A stretch of 64,000 nucleotides of DNA. Source: Microbacterium oxydans. Its GTDB lineage: Bacteria > Actinomycetota > Actinomycetes > Actinomycetales > Microbacteriaceae. This document shows, piece after piece, positions 44,159-52,758 of this stretch. Made by a program: the position numbers and the translations under genes. Within the stretch, counting starts at the first letter, position 1. Each line of letters opens with the position of its first letter. The stretch covers positions 282,981-346,980 of the forward strand of contig NZ_BJOG01000005.1 in NCBI RefSeq assembly GCF_006540085.1. Direction: 5' to 3'. Under the pieces are notes generated by a model. The model searched no databases. It was not told the origin of the DNA and saw only the letters and a list, made by a program, of their open reading frames with translations.

Positions 44159-45220
44159 GTGACGAACAGCGAGACAGCACACCACGACGCGGAGTCCTCC
44201 GCGAAGCCGAAACCCGGACTTATCGCGCGCATCACGACGCCGGCCATCGCGTGGGCACTCTCCCGGCGACCAGTCAGGGCCGCACTGCTCTACTCCGAGC
44301 GACGGGGTCCGATGCTGGCCGACAGCGTCACGTATCGCGCTCTGTTCAGTGTGTTCGCGGGCGTGCTGCTGGGCTTCTCGATCGCCGCGCTCTGGCTCGC
44401 CGGCAACCCCGACGCGTGGCGCGCCATCATCCAGGCAGTGCAGTCCGCCGTCCCCGGCCTGATCGGGAAAGACGGCGCGATCAATCCCGAGGATCTGAAG
44501 GCCCCCGCATCGCTCTCCGTCGCGGGCATCATCTCGCTCGTCGCCCTCGTCGGAGCCGCTCTGGGAGCGATCGGCTCTCTCCGCACCGCCGTGCGGGTGA
44601 TCGCCGGGACCGTCCAGGACGACATCCTCTGGGTGTGGGTGATCCTGCGCAACCTCGCCCTGGCGCTCGGGATCGGACTCGCCTTCGTCGCCTCCGCCGC
44701 GCTCACCTTCGTCGGTCAGCTCGGAGTCGAGTGGATCGCCGACCTCCTCGGCCTGCCCGCCGACTCCGCCGCGGTCGCCTGGACCGTTCGGCTGCTCTCG
44801 CTGCTCGTGGTGTTCGCTCTCGACGCCGTGCTCATCATCGGTGTGTTCCGCGTGCTCTCGGGCGTGCGTCCCGCCGCCGGTTCCCTGTGGCCCGGTGCCC
44901 TGATCGGCGCCCTCGGTCTGCTGGTACTCCAGGAGCTGTCCGGTCTGTTCGTGGGCGGCGCGACCAGCAACCCGCTGCTCGCCTCGTTCGCGTCCCTCCT
45001 GGCGCTGCTGATCTGGCTGAACTTCTCGACCCAGGTGATGCTGTTCGCCTGCGCCTACATCGTGACCGCCGAGGAGGAGAGGTCCGATCGCGTTCATGCG
45101 AGGTTCGCCGCGACCACGTTCCCCCAGCGGCGGCTCCAGCGAGCCGAGGCCGAAGTGCAGATCGCGACGGCCGAGCTGCGGGCGGCACAGAAGGCTGCGG
45201 CCTCCGACGCGGGGTCCTGA
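44159..45220 (+). CDS. YihY/BrkB family inner-membrane protein
   Basis: 353 aa. Six membrane segments after a hydrophilic N-terminus, with the family segment RRGPMLADSVTYRALFSVF and the C-terminal LASLLALLIWLNFSTQVMLF. The family is widespread but its transport or structural function is not settled. The charged C-terminus (about 45 residues) is cytoplasmic. GTG start at 44159, 6 bases after TAAGGT. Divergent from lysA. Confidence 0.88.
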   Translation: MTNSETAHHDAESSAKPKPGLIARITTPAIAWALSRRPVRAALLYSERRGPMLADSVTYRALFSVFAGVLLGFSIAALWLAGNPDAWRAIIQAVQSAVPGLIGKDGAINPEDLKAPASLSVAGIISLVALVGAALGAIGSLRTAVRVIAGTVQDDILWVWVILRNLALALGIGLAFVASAALTFVGQLGVEWIADLLGLPADSAAVAWTVRLLSLLVVFALDAVLIIGVFRVLSGVRPAAGSLWPGALIGALGLLVLQELSGLFVGGATSNPLLASFASLLALLIWLNFSTQVMLFACAYIVTAEEERSDRVHARFAATTFPQRRLQRAEAEVQIATAELRAAQKAAASDAGS

Positions 45221-45245
45221 TCGGCGTCGGTTGACCCCACCCTCG

Positions 45246-45275
45246 TTGTGACCCGATCGGGTAACCTGGTCACAA
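45246..45275 (+). promoter_or_regulatory. Nested palindromic operator, probably for the TetR regulator
   Basis: Two nested inverted repeats: outer arms TTGTGACC (45246-45253) and GGTCACAA (45268-45275), and an inner perfect 12-base palindrome ACCCGATCGGGT (45251-45262). A TAACCT -10-like element (45262-45267) lies inside. The site is 14-43 bases before the first hydrolase start of an operon that contains a TetR gene. Confidence 0.65.
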
Positions 45276-45288
45276 AGAAAGGGGCTTC

Positions 45289-46191
45289 ATGGAGCCACGT
45301 CGCACGAGCATCACCCTCCCCGGCACCACCGTCTCGGTCCTGGAATGGCGCCCCTCATCCGAAGCCGGCCTTCCCGTCCTGCTTCTGCATGGCGGTGGCG
45401 CCGACAACGCCCAGCTCTCGTGGGGAGAGGTCGGCCCTGCGCTCGCCAGCGCCGGACATCGCGTGATCGCCCCCGACCATCCCGGTTTCGGCCGCAGTCC
45501 CCGTCCCGGCTGGTCCCTCACCCAGGAACACCTCGTGCGATACGTGGGCGACCTCGTCGACGAACTCGGCCTCGTCGACTACGCCATCGCCGGCCTGTCG
45601 CTCGGCGGTGGCATGACGCTCGGCCACCTCCTCGATCGGCCGAGCCACGCGAAGTCCGCCATCCTGCTGGGGTGCTACGGATTGATGCCGCGCCTGGCCG
45701 ACGGGCTCTCCGGCCGGATGACGCACTTCGGCACGTTCCTGCTGCTGCGCACAGGACTGCTGGCGGCCACCACCCGGTCCTACGCGCGCAACGCGCCCGC
45801 GATGGAACGAGGCCTGGCCACGCTCGTGCGGAATCCTCAGGCGCGCACTCCCGATCTCGTGAAAGCGGTGCTCGACGAAGCGTCCACCGGCACGGGCCTG
45901 ACGAGCTTCGCGGAGTGGCAGCGCGATCAGGTGCTCTGGAATCGACTGCGCACCGTGTACACGCCTCGACTCCCGTCCATCACGACCCCCACACTTCTCG
46001 TGCACGGCGATCGCGACACCGGGGTGCCGCTCCCCCATGCCGAAGCCGCCGCGGAAGTGTTGCCCGTCGGATCCCTGACGGTCGCCGCTGGAGCAGGGCA
46101 CTGGGTGCAACGCGACCGCCCCGACCTCGTCGTCCCGGCGATGCTCGACCATCTGGAGGGACACCGCGATGCCCAGGCCCCGCGTCCCTGA
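45289..46191 (+). CDS. Alpha/beta hydrolase
   Basis: 300 aa. Alpha/beta-hydrolase fold: oxyanion region LLLHGGGADN, nucleophile Ser in AIAGLSLGGGM (GxSxG), acid in HGDRDTGVPL and catalytic His in AAGAGHWVQRD. The substrate is unknown; similar proteins include esterases, epoxide hydrolases and meta-cleavage product hydrolases. The ATG at 45289 follows AAAGGGG. Its end overlaps the TetR gene by 23 bases, so it is in one operon with the regulator and a second hydrolase. Confidence 0.88.
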   Translation: MEPRRTSITLPGTTVSVLEWRPSSEAGLPVLLLHGGGADNAQLSWGEVGPALASAGHRVIAPDHPGFGRSPRPGWSLTQEHLVRYVGDLVDELGLVDYAIAGLSLGGGMTLGHLLDRPSHAKSAILLGCYGLMPRLADGLSGRMTHFGTFLLLRTGLLAATTRSYARNAPAMERGLATLVRNPQARTPDLVKAVLDEASTGTGLTSFAEWQRDQVLWNRLRTVYTPRLPSITTPTLLVHGDRDTGVPLPHAEAAAEVLPVGSLTVAAGAGHWVQRDRPDLVVPAMLDHLEGHRDAQAPRP

Positions 46192-46750
46192 TCGCCGCGA
46201 GCGGATCCTCGATGCTGCCGAGGAGCTCGTGCTCGCCAACGGTTTCGACGCCATGAGCGTCGCCTCGATCGCCGAACGCGCCGGCATCGGCAAGGGCGCG
46301 GTCTACCTGGAGCTCGCCGGCAAGAAGGAGATCCTCGATGCGCTGCTGCAGCGCGGCACGACCCGGATGAACGACCGCGTGCGTCGTGAGCTGGGCGACC
46401 GGCCGCGCCTCAGCTCCGCGTACCGCGCGTCCGCGCGCGCTCTGAGCGAGGACGCGCTGATGACGGCGGCCTTCCTCGACGACCGGGGCATCCTCGGTGC
46501 GCACGTGGCGGATATCACAGACGGCCGATACCGTGACCGGCAGAGGCGCGTCAACGAATGGCTGCGGGGGCTGCAGAGCCGAGGCGAGATCGTGGACGAC
46601 GTGGATGTCGAGGCCCTCGCCCTCGCACTCTCCAGTGCATCGATCGGACTGCTCTCCGCATCCCGGTTGCTCGGCCCGTTCGAACCGACATTGCTCGAAC
46701 GCGCCATCGACACGATCGGCCGCATGGCCGAGTCCTTCGAGAGGAACTGA
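46169..46750 (+). CDS. TetR family transcriptional regulator
   Basis: 193 aa. N-terminal TetR helix-turn-helix: RRERILDAAEELVLANGFDA, then SVASIAERAGIGKGAVYLEL. The C-terminal ligand domain is unclassified. It sits between two alpha/beta-hydrolase genes, overlapping the first and two bases before the second; the nested palindrome at 45246-45275 is the likely operator, implying autoregulation and induction by a hydrolase substrate. Confidence 0.93.
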   Translation: MPRPRVPDRRERILDAAEELVLANGFDAMSVASIAERAGIGKGAVYLELAGKKEILDALLQRGTTRMNDRVRRELGDRPRLSSAYRASARALSEDALMTAAFLDDRGILGAHVADITDGRYRDRQRRVNEWLRGLQSRGEIVDDVDVEALALALSSASIGLLSASRLLGPFEPTLLERAIDTIGRMAESFERN

Positions 46751-46752
46751 TC

Positions 46753-47499
46753 ATGCATGTCGCGACCTTCGGCGATCCGGCCGGCCGGCCGCTGCTCCTC
46801 CTGCACGGCGGCGGAGTGGCCGGGTGGATGTGGGAGCCCGTCCGCACCCACATCGACAGCGGCGTGCGGGCGATCGTCCCCGACCTCCCCGGCCACGGAC
46901 GCAGCACGGATGCGACCTACGACTCCCACGCGGTCACGGTCGCCGCGCTCGCCGGCGTGCTGCAGAAGGTCGGCCGACCGGCGACCGTCGTCGGATTCTC
47001 CCTCGGCGCACAGCTCACCGTGCAGCTCGCCGCAGACTTTCCCGAACTGGTGCGGAACGTCGTCGTCATCAGCGCCCAGGCCATGCCGATGCGGATGACC
47101 CGCCCCACTCTCGCGCTTCTCGGAGCGACCGCCGGTCTCGCGTCGAAGGAGTGGTTCGCCCGGCTGCAGGCACGGCAGCTGTTCATCCCAGACGAGCTCC
47201 TGGCCGACTATGTGCGCACATCCGCCGCGATCTCGCGCGAGACGCTCCTGCGCTCCGTCGAGGAGAATCTCCGTTTCACGCCTCCTGCCAGCTGGCGGAC
47301 CTACACCGGAGCCGCGTCGATCCTGGTCGGCGCCGGGGAGAAGTCGCTCATGAAGCGCTCGGCAGCGCTCCTGCACGATTCACTGCCGCACAGCACCCTC
47401 GAGGCCGTCGATGGCTGCGGGCACGGCATTCCCCTGCAACGACCCGCCTGGCTCGCCCGCCGCATCGAAGCGATGCTCAGCGCCAGCGACTCCCCGTGA
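46753..47499 (+). CDS. Alpha/beta hydrolase
   Basis: 248 aa. Second hydrolase of the operon: LLLHGGGVAGWMW, PDLPGHGRS, nucleophile Ser in VVGFSLGAQ, and C-terminal His in VDGCGHGIPLQRP. ATG at 46753, coupled to the TetR stop. It is more distant from the first hydrolase than a recent duplicate would be. No substrate can be named. Confidence 0.88.
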   Translation: MHVATFGDPAGRPLLLLHGGGVAGWMWEPVRTHIDSGVRAIVPDLPGHGRSTDATYDSHAVTVAALAGVLQKVGRPATVVGFSLGAQLTVQLAADFPELVRNVVVISAQAMPMRMTRPTLALLGATAGLASKEWFARLQARQLFIPDELLADYVRTSAAISRETLLRSVEENLRFTPPASWRTYTGAASILVGAGEKSLMKRSAALLHDSLPHSTLEAVDGCGHGIPLQRPAWLARRIEAMLSASDSP

Positions 47500-47516
47500 A
47501 CCGAGACCGCTGCCCG

Positions 47517-48365
47517 TCAGCTCGGGCAGCTGCCCTTGCTCTGAAGAGCCTTGTCGGTGACGATCGCGCCGTTCACGTCGACGTCGATCACGGCCGCCTC
47601 GTCGACGATCTCGATCCCTGTGAGCGTGAGTCCTGAGGGCAGCTGATCGGCGATGCACACCCGTTGGGGCTGCGTGAGTCCCTCCCCGAGGGCGCCGAGG
47701 GTGGAACCGACCCGGTCGAGGTCGACGTCGAGTCCGCCGATGCTGACGCCGACCGGCGTGAGCTCGAGGTCACCGTCGATGGTGCCGGGTGTGAGGGTGA
47801 GGGAGAGCGGCACCGCGGCTCCGAGCACGCTGATCGAACCGCTCACCGTGGCATTCGGCGCCGTGAACTCCACCGAGTCGACCGGCAAATCGGTGCCGGC
47901 CAGGAGCGTCGTGAACTGCTCCTGGTCGACGCGGACCGTGCCGGAAGCGCCGCCGAGGTCGCCCCCGCGCAGCGGAACACCGGTCGCCGTGACATCCGCG
48001 GCGCCCGTGATCCCGTCCAGCGTCACGGAATCGGTCGAGAGATGCAGGGTGTCGAGGGTGCCACCGATCAGCTGGGGCAGCAGGAGTCCCTGCGTCTCGA
48101 CGTCGAGCTGCTGGTCGGCAGGGAGGTCGAGCTTCTCGACGACGATCGACCGTACGACGCCAGGCAGCACGGCGCGTGCGATGAGCTCCGCCGCGACGAC
48201 CAGGAGCGCGAGCACGACGACCGCGACGAGAAGCACCCACGGCCACCGCCGCCGCTTCTGCTGCGGGGCGTCTGCACCCTCATCGGATGCCGAACCCGGG
48301 ATCACGAGGGTCGGGTGCTCCGTCGCCGCGTCCGGGTAGGGCCGGGTGTGGTTGTCGTCGCTCAT
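47517..48365 (-). CDS. DUF2993 (LmeA-like) membrane-anchored protein
   Basis: 282 aa. A cytoplasmic N-terminus with basic KRRRWPW, one membrane segment (about 35-60), and an extracytoplasmic DUF2993 domain with repeated GTL/GG-DL strands. The mycobacterial member LmeA binds phosphoinositides and acts in mannan elongation; whether that applies here is unknown. ATG at 48365 chosen; an in-frame ATG three codons upstream is equally possible. Convergent with the second hydrolase. Confidence 0.82.
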   Translation of the reverse strand: MSDDNHTRPYPDAATEHPTLVIPGSASDEGADAPQQKRRRWPWVLLVAVVVLALLVVAAELIARAVLPGVVRSIVVEKLDLPADQQLDVETQGLLLPQLIGGTLDTLHLSTDSVTLDGITGAADVTATGVPLRGGDLGGASGTVRVDQEQFTTLLAGTDLPVDSVEFTAPNATVSGSISVLGAAVPLSLTLTPGTIDGDLELTPVGVSIGGLDVDLDRVGSTLGALGEGLTQPQRVCIADQLPSGLTLTGIEIVDEAAVIDVDVNGAIVTDKALQSKGSCPS

Positions 48366-48405
48366 GCCTGCCATCCTGCCCCACGGCGACGCACGCCTGC
48401 CTGCA

Positions 48406-50070
48406 CTACATGCGCTCCGGCGCCGAGACCCCGAGCAGGTCGAGTCCGTTGCGCAGAACCTGACCGGTGGCGTCGTTGAGCCACAGACGGGTGCGATGCA
48501 CGCTCTCGATGGGGTCGTCGCTCAGCGGGATGACGCGGCAGTTGTCGTACCAGCGGTGGTACAGACCGGCGAGTTCCTCGAGGTAGCGGGCGACCCGATG
48601 CGGCTCGCGCACCTCGGCGGCGAATGCCACGATCCGCGGGAACTCCTGCAGCGCTCCGAGCAGCGCGCTCTCGGTCTCGTGGGTGAGAGTCTCGGGCGCG
48701 AACTCGGAGCGGTCGACGCCGGACGCGACTGCGTTGCGTGCCACGTTATGCGTGCGGGCATGCGCGTACTGCACGTAGAACACGGGGTTGTCGTTCGTGC
48801 GCTTCTGGAGAAGCTCGGGATCGAGGGCGAGCGGCGAGTCCGCAGGAGAGCGCTCCAGCGAGTAGCGCAGCGCGTCGGTGCCGAGCCACTCGCGCAGATC
48901 GTCCATCTCGATGATGTTGCCCGCGCGCTTGCTGAGACGGGCACCGCCGATCGAGACGAGCTGCCCGATGAGCACCTCGACGTTCTTCTCGGGGTCCTCC
49001 CCCGCCGCGCCGGCGATCGCCTTGAGGCGGTGCACGTAGCCGTGGTGGTCGGCGCCGAGCAGGTAGATCTTGTCCTGGAAGCCGCGGTCGCCCTTGTTCA
49101 GGTAGTAGGCCGCATCGGCGGCGAAGTACGTGTACTCGCCGTTCGAGCGACGGATCACGCGGTCCTTGTCGTCACCGAAGTCGGTGGTGCGCACCCAGAC
49201 GGCGCCCTCCTGGTCGAAGACATGCCCCTGCTCGCGCAGGCGATCGACGGCCTGGTCGACCAGACTCACACCCTGATCGTTCTTGGCGTGCAGGGTGCGC
49301 TCGGAGAACCAGACGTCGAAGTCGACGTTGAACTTCGACAGCGACTGCTTCTGCTCTTCGAGCTGGTAGGCGTAGGCGAGCTCGCGGGCGACGTCGACCT
49401 GTTCGTCGGCCGGCAGTTCGAGCAGGTCGGGACGCGCAGCGAGCACGCGCGCCGCGAGGTCGCCGATGTAGCTTCCCGCGTAGCCGCCCTCCGGGGTCGG
49501 CTCTCCCTTCGCCGCGGCGAGGACGGAACTCGCGAAGCGGTCCATCTGCGCACCCGCGTCGTTGATGTAGTACTCCCTGGCGACGGTGGCACCCGACGCG
49601 GCGAGCACCCGGGCGATCGCATCGCCGAGAGCGGCCCAGCGCGTGTGTCCGATGTGGAGGGGTCCGGTCGGGTTCGCGCTCACGAACTCGATGTTGATGC
49701 TCTGGCCCACCTGCGAGTCGTTCGACCCGTACGCGTCCCCTGCGTCGACGATGACCTTCGCCAGCGCACCGGCGGCTGCAGCGTCGAGGCGGATGTTGAT
49801 GAATCCGGGGCCCGCGACCTCGGCGCTCGCGATGCCGTCGACGCCGGCGAGACCGTCGGCGATCTGCTGAGCCAGCTCACGCGGGTTCGTGCCGAGCGGC
49901 TTGGCCAGGCGCATGGCGATGTTCGACGACCAGTCGCCGTGGTCGCGGTTGCGGGGGCGCTCGAGCACGATGTCTGATGCGGAGAGCTCCAGGGGCTCGC
50001 CGGGGCGTCGTTCCTCCGCGATGGGTGCGAGGACGGCGAGGAGGGCTGCGGCGAGGGTTTCGGGGTTCAT
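48406..50070 (-). CDS. argS: Arginyl-tRNA synthetase
   Basis: 554 aa, class I synthetase. HIGH motif in [10 protein letters not shown]; the KMSKS site is the variant LSKRAGN; N-terminal Add-1 domain and C-terminal DALR anticodon-binding domain ([10 protein letters not shown], then [18 protein letters not shown]) are present. argS commonly precedes lysA in actinobacteria; here YihY and the TetR/hydrolase operon lie between. tRNA-Arg(CCG) is encoded 0.9 kb away on the other strand. Confidence 0.98.
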   Translation of the reverse strand: MNPETLAAALLAVLAPIAEERRPGEPLELSASDIVLERPRNRDHGDWSSNIAMRLAKPLGTNPRELAQQIADGLAGVDGIASAEVAGPGFINIRLDAAAAGALAKVIVDAGDAYGSNDSQVGQSINIEFVSANPTGPLHIGHTRWAALGDAIARVLAASGATVAREYYINDAGAQMDRFASSVLAAAKGEPTPEGGYAGSYIGDLAARVLAARPDLLELPADEQVDVARELAYAYQLEEQKQSLSKFNVDFDVWFSERTLHAKNDQGVSLVDQAVDRLREQGHVFDQEGAVWVRTTDFGDDKDRVIRRSNGEYTYFAADAAYYLNKGDRGFQDKIYLLGADHHGYVHRLKAIAGAAGEDPEKNVEVLIGQLVSIGGARLSKRAGNIIEMDDLREWLGTDALRYSLERSPADSPLALDPELLQKRTNDNPVFYVQYAHARTHNVARNAVASGVDRSEFAPETLTHETESALLGALQEFPRIVAFAAEVREPHRVARYLEELAGLYHRWYDNCRVIPLSDDPIESVHRTRLWLNDATGQVLRNGLDLLGVSAPERM

Positions 50071-50150
50071 AGCCCCCTCAGTTTACGGGGCAGGACGACG
50101 CCGGCCGACGGCACGGACCGGGAGGAATTCGCGTTCGCTCTCCCGTGATC

Positions 50151-50156
50151 TACTCT
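50151..50156 (+). promoter_or_regulatory. -10 element for the leaderless SGNH hydrolase gene
   Basis: TACTCT, 6 bases before the ATG at 50163, favouring that start over an ATG six codons upstream. Confidence 0.6.
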
Positions 50157-50162
50157 CATCAC

Positions 50163-50978
50163 ATGAAGCCAGCCGCCGCCCGCCGCCGCCGGGGTGTCGC
50201 CGCGATCACCGCCGGCCTGATCGTGGCGGTCGCAGCCGTGGCTATCGGCGTCTGGCGCCCGTGGGTTCCCGCCCCTCTCGCCGCCCCGATCAGCGCGGCC
50301 GCAGCGGGCGAATCGGACGCATCGGCGGTCATCGCGCCGGCACCGCTCGTCCTCCCGGAGAACCCCACTGTCCTGGTGTTCGGCGACTCCTGGACGTACG
50401 GCTCGGCGGCCGCCCTCCCCACGCAGGGCTACGCCTATCTCCTCGCCGATCTCCTCGGCGGCCGGACCATCGTGGACGGCGTCCGCGGGAGCGGATACCT
50501 CAAGCCCGGTATCGACGGACCGACGTTCGGAGAGCGCATCGCCGCACTCGACCCGTCGCTGTCGCCCGACCTCGTGATCATGCAGGGCTCGATCAACGAC
50601 CGTGCCCAGGGTGCCGCCGGATACCGCGAGGCCGTGAACGCCGCGTGGGACGCGATGGCCGCCCTCTACCCGAAGGCCACGATCGTGGTGCTCGGCCCGG
50701 CCCCGCACGAGCTTCCCGTCGGTGCGACCACGGCCCGCATCGACACCGACCTCGCGGAGCTCGCCGCAGCGCGCGGCTGGTGGTACATCTCCCCCATCGC
50801 CCAGGCCTGGATCACCGCGCAGAACTATCTCGACGTGATCGACGTGGAGGTCGGCCGCAAGCATCCGTCCACGGATGGACACCGATACCTGGCCGAGAAG
50901 CTGGCCGCCGCCCTCGACGAGCTGCGCGCCGCGCCCATGACGGAGGCCGGTGGGTCGGAGACCACCCCCGACGAGTGA
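50163..50978 (+). CDS. Exported SGNH/GDSL hydrolase
   Basis: 271 aa. Basic N-terminus (AARRRRGV) then a membrane segment/signal (AAITAGLIVAVAAVAIGVW), so the domain is outside the membrane. Catalytic Ser in VFGDSWTYG (block I GDS), Gly in GVRGSG, Asn in MQGSINDR (block III), and DxxH near the C-terminus in HPSTDGHRYL. Such enzymes deacylate polysaccharides or esters; the substrate is unknown. Start chosen by the TACTCT element 6 bases upstream. Confidence 0.9.
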   Translation: MKPAAARRRRGVAAITAGLIVAVAAVAIGVWRPWVPAPLAAPISAAAAGESDASAVIAPAPLVLPENPTVLVFGDSWTYGSAAALPTQGYAYLLADLLGGRTIVDGVRGSGYLKPGIDGPTFGERIAALDPSLSPDLVIMQGSINDRAQGAAGYREAVNAAWDAMAALYPKATIVVLGPAPHELPVGATTARIDTDLAELAAARGWWYISPIAQAWITAQNYLDVIDVEVGRKHPSTDGHRYLAEKLAAALDELRAAPMTEAGGSETTPDE

Positions 50979-50994
50979 TATTGTCGATCGGTAC

Positions 50995-51067
50995 GCCTCC
51001 GTAGCTCAGTGGATAGAGCGCCGGTTTCCGGTACCGTAGGTCGCAGGTTCGACTCCTGTCGGGGGCA
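50995..51067 (+). tRNA. tRNA-Arg(CCG)
   Basis: Full cloverleaf: acceptor GCCTCCG/CGGGGGC, D arm GCTC/GAGC, anticodon loop TTCCGGT giving CCG, and T arm GCAGG-TTCGACT-CCTGT. The 27-43 pair is a C/T mismatch. CCA is not encoded. Followed at once by a strong terminator. Confidence 0.97.
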
Positions 51068-51076
51068 CACATCAGC

Positions 51077-51104
51077 AGAAGGCCGCTCTTCGGAGCGGCC
51101 TTCT
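51077..51104 (+). terminator. Terminator of tRNA-Arg
   Basis: 12-bp perfect arms 51077-51088 and 51093-51104 around a TTCG loop, followed by CTCGTTT. Confidence 0.9.
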
Positions 51105-51225
51105 CTCGTTTCGCCTCGACTGGCGGTTCGCGCTCAGCTGCGAAACCGCCCGGGATCAGCGGCTGCCGAACGTCCGCGGCGGCCGAACGTGCGCAGGCCC
51201 CGCGGATCTTCCCAGGCCTTCCGGA

Positions 51226-51231
51226 TAGGCT
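51226..51231 (+). promoter_or_regulatory. -10 element for the leaderless small ORF at 51238
   Basis: TAGGCT, 6 bases before GTG 51238, identical in arrangement to other leaderless genes here. Confidence 0.5.
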
Positions 51232-51237
51232 GTTGCC

Positions 51238-51411
51238 GTGCCCCTCCTCTCGATCGCCGGTTCGACGCGTGCCCCGCACCGTCTGCGTTCGGCGACGCCC
51301 ATGAGGGAGTGGATGCGGATCATCATGCACCCGGGCACGAACGGGTGGACCAGCGTCTGGGGCACTCTCTCGCACGGCGAGATCGCCGGCTGCCCGCCGC
51401 CACGGAACTAG
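51238..51411 (+). CDS. Small leaderless ORF (57 aa) upstream of nhaA, unknown
   Basis: 57 codons from GTG to TAG. I do not recognise it. The N-terminal third is basic and Ser/Ala-rich; the C-terminal two-thirds contains two Met-Arg-Ile/Trp segments (REWMRIIMHPG) and a Trp/Gly-rich end (GWTSVWGTLSHGE, then CPPPRN). No membrane segment. Support is the TAGGCT element 6 bases upstream and a hairpin that begins exactly at its stop codon. It may be a small protein or a leader peptide regulating nhaA, 67 bases downstream. Confidence 0.5.
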   Translation: MPLLSIAGSTRAPHRLRSATPMREWMRIIMHPGTNGWTSVWGTLSHGEIAGCPPPRN

Positions 51412-51438
51412 ACCACGCCTCGAACGGGGCTGTGGTCT
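51410..51438 (+). terminator. Hairpin overlapping the small ORF stop, upstream of nhaA
   Basis: Arms 51410-51416 (AGACCAC) and 51432-51438 (GTGGTCT), continued inward by five more pairs around a GAAC loop with one bulged T at 51431. It starts inside the TAG stop codon, so a terminating ribosome would cover the left arm. There is no T-run; it could be a terminator or an attenuator-type structure. Confidence 0.55.
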
Positions 51439-51477
51439 TCTGCGCCATTCACCCCTTCTCTCGCGTGAGGTCTTTCC

Positions 51478-52755
51478 GTGTCCCCGAATCCTTCCCCTGC
51501 CCGCTTCTCCCTCGCCCCGCACGCCCTGTGGCAAGGCATCCGTTCCAACGCACGCAGCGACGTGCTCGGGGGTTCGCTTCTGCTCGCGGCCACGTTCGCC
51601 GCGTTGATCCTCGCCAACAGTCCCGCCGCGCCCTGGTACGAGTCCGTGCGCGACTTCACCTTCGGCGTCCCCGAGCTGCATCTCGAGCTCAGCATCGGCG
51701 CGTGGGCGTCGGACGGACTCCTGGCGATCTTCTTCTTCGTCGTCGGGTTGGAGCTGAAGGAGGAGTTCGTCGCGGGACGCCTGCGCGATCCTCGCCGCGC
51801 CGCCCTCCCCATCGCCGCGGCCGTGGGTGGAGTGGTGGTGCCCGCGCTGATCTTCGTGCTCATCAACGCCGCGAGCGGTGCGGATGCGCTGCGTGGCTGG
51901 GCGATACCCACCGCGACCGACATCGCGTTCGCGGTGGCCGTGATCGCTGTCGTCGGCAAGTTCCTGCCGCCCGCGCTGCGTGTGTTCCTGCTGACCCTCG
52001 CCATCATCGACGACCTCATCGCGATCACCATCATCGCGACCTTCTACACCGAGAGCATCAGCTTCCCGTGGCTGATCCTCGCGCTGCTGCCCCTGGCAGG
52101 ATTCGCCGCCCTGGTGACGAAGGGCGTGCGCGCATGGTGGCTCCTCCTGCCCCTCGCCATCGCGGTGTGGGTGTGCATCCACGCGTCCGGCGTCCACGCG
52201 ACGGTCGCCGGCGTGCTGCTCGGCTTCGTCGTGCCTGTCACCGCGACGGAGCGCGCCCGGGTGCGCACGGGCACCGACGCGGACGGCCGTCCGATGTACG
52301 ACGGCATGGCCGCGCACCTCGCCGACCGGTGGGGCATCGTGGCTACGTTGTTCGCGGTGCCTGTGTTCGCGTTCTTCGCCGCCGGCGTCACGGTCGGCGG
52401 ATGGGACGGACTCGCATCGGCGTTCACCGACCCGATCACGATCGGCATCGTCGTGGGACTGGTCGCCGGCAAGCCGGTCGGCATCCTCGTCACGACCTTC
52501 CTGCTGAGCCGGATCCCCGCTCTGCGTCTCGACGAGACGCTCCGCTGGCCCGACCTGACCGGCATGGCGTTCCTCGCGGGAATCGGCTTCACCGTGTCGC
52601 TGCTGGTCGGCGAGCTCGCCTACGGGTCGAGCTCGGTCGCGGACGAGCACGTGAAGATCGGCGTGCTGGTCGGGTCGTTCGTCGCAGCCCTCCTCGGCGG
52701 GATTATCCTGGCGCGGCGCAATGCGCTGGCCCGAGCGGCGCGTCGGGTCGAGTGA
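51478..52755 (+). CDS. nhaA: Na+/H+ antiporter NhaA
   Basis: 425 aa with about 11-12 membrane segments. The ion-binding Asp pair is in LAIIDDLIAITI and the unwound-helix region in PTATDIAFAVAVIAVVG. It exports Na+ in exchange for H+ at alkaline pH. GTG start at 51478 with AGG eight bases upstream. Its stop is 3 bases from the convergent gadC stop; no terminator is evident between them. Confidence 0.97.
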   Translation: MSPNPSPARFSLAPHALWQGIRSNARSDVLGGSLLLAATFAALILANSPAAPWYESVRDFTFGVPELHLELSIGAWASDGLLAIFFFVVGLELKEEFVAGRLRDPRRAALPIAAAVGGVVVPALIFVLINAASGADALRGWAIPTATDIAFAVAVIAVVGKFLPPALRVFLLTLAIIDDLIAITIIATFYTESISFPWLILALLPLAGFAALVTKGVRAWWLLLPLAIAVWVCIHASGVHATVAGVLLGFVVPVTATERARVRTGTDADGRPMYDGMAAHLADRWGIVATLFAVPVFAFFAAGVTVGGWDGLASAFTDPITIGIVVGLVAGKPVGILVTTFLLSRIPALRLDETLRWPDLTGMAFLAGIGFTVSLLVGELAYGSSSVADEHVKIGVLVGSFVAALLGGIILARRNALARAARRVE

Positions 52756-52758
52756 CCC

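Noticed and set aside
50995..51067. tRNA-Arg as an integration site of a mobile element
   Set aside because: No integrase, no repeated tRNA 3' end and no change in gene character downstream; only nhaA and gad genes follow.
51121..51150. Second inverted repeat (GGCGGTT...AACCGCC) after the tRNA terminator
   Set aside because: Arms are imperfect and the position does not match any gene end beyond the already strong tRNA terminator; recorded only as possible secondary structure.
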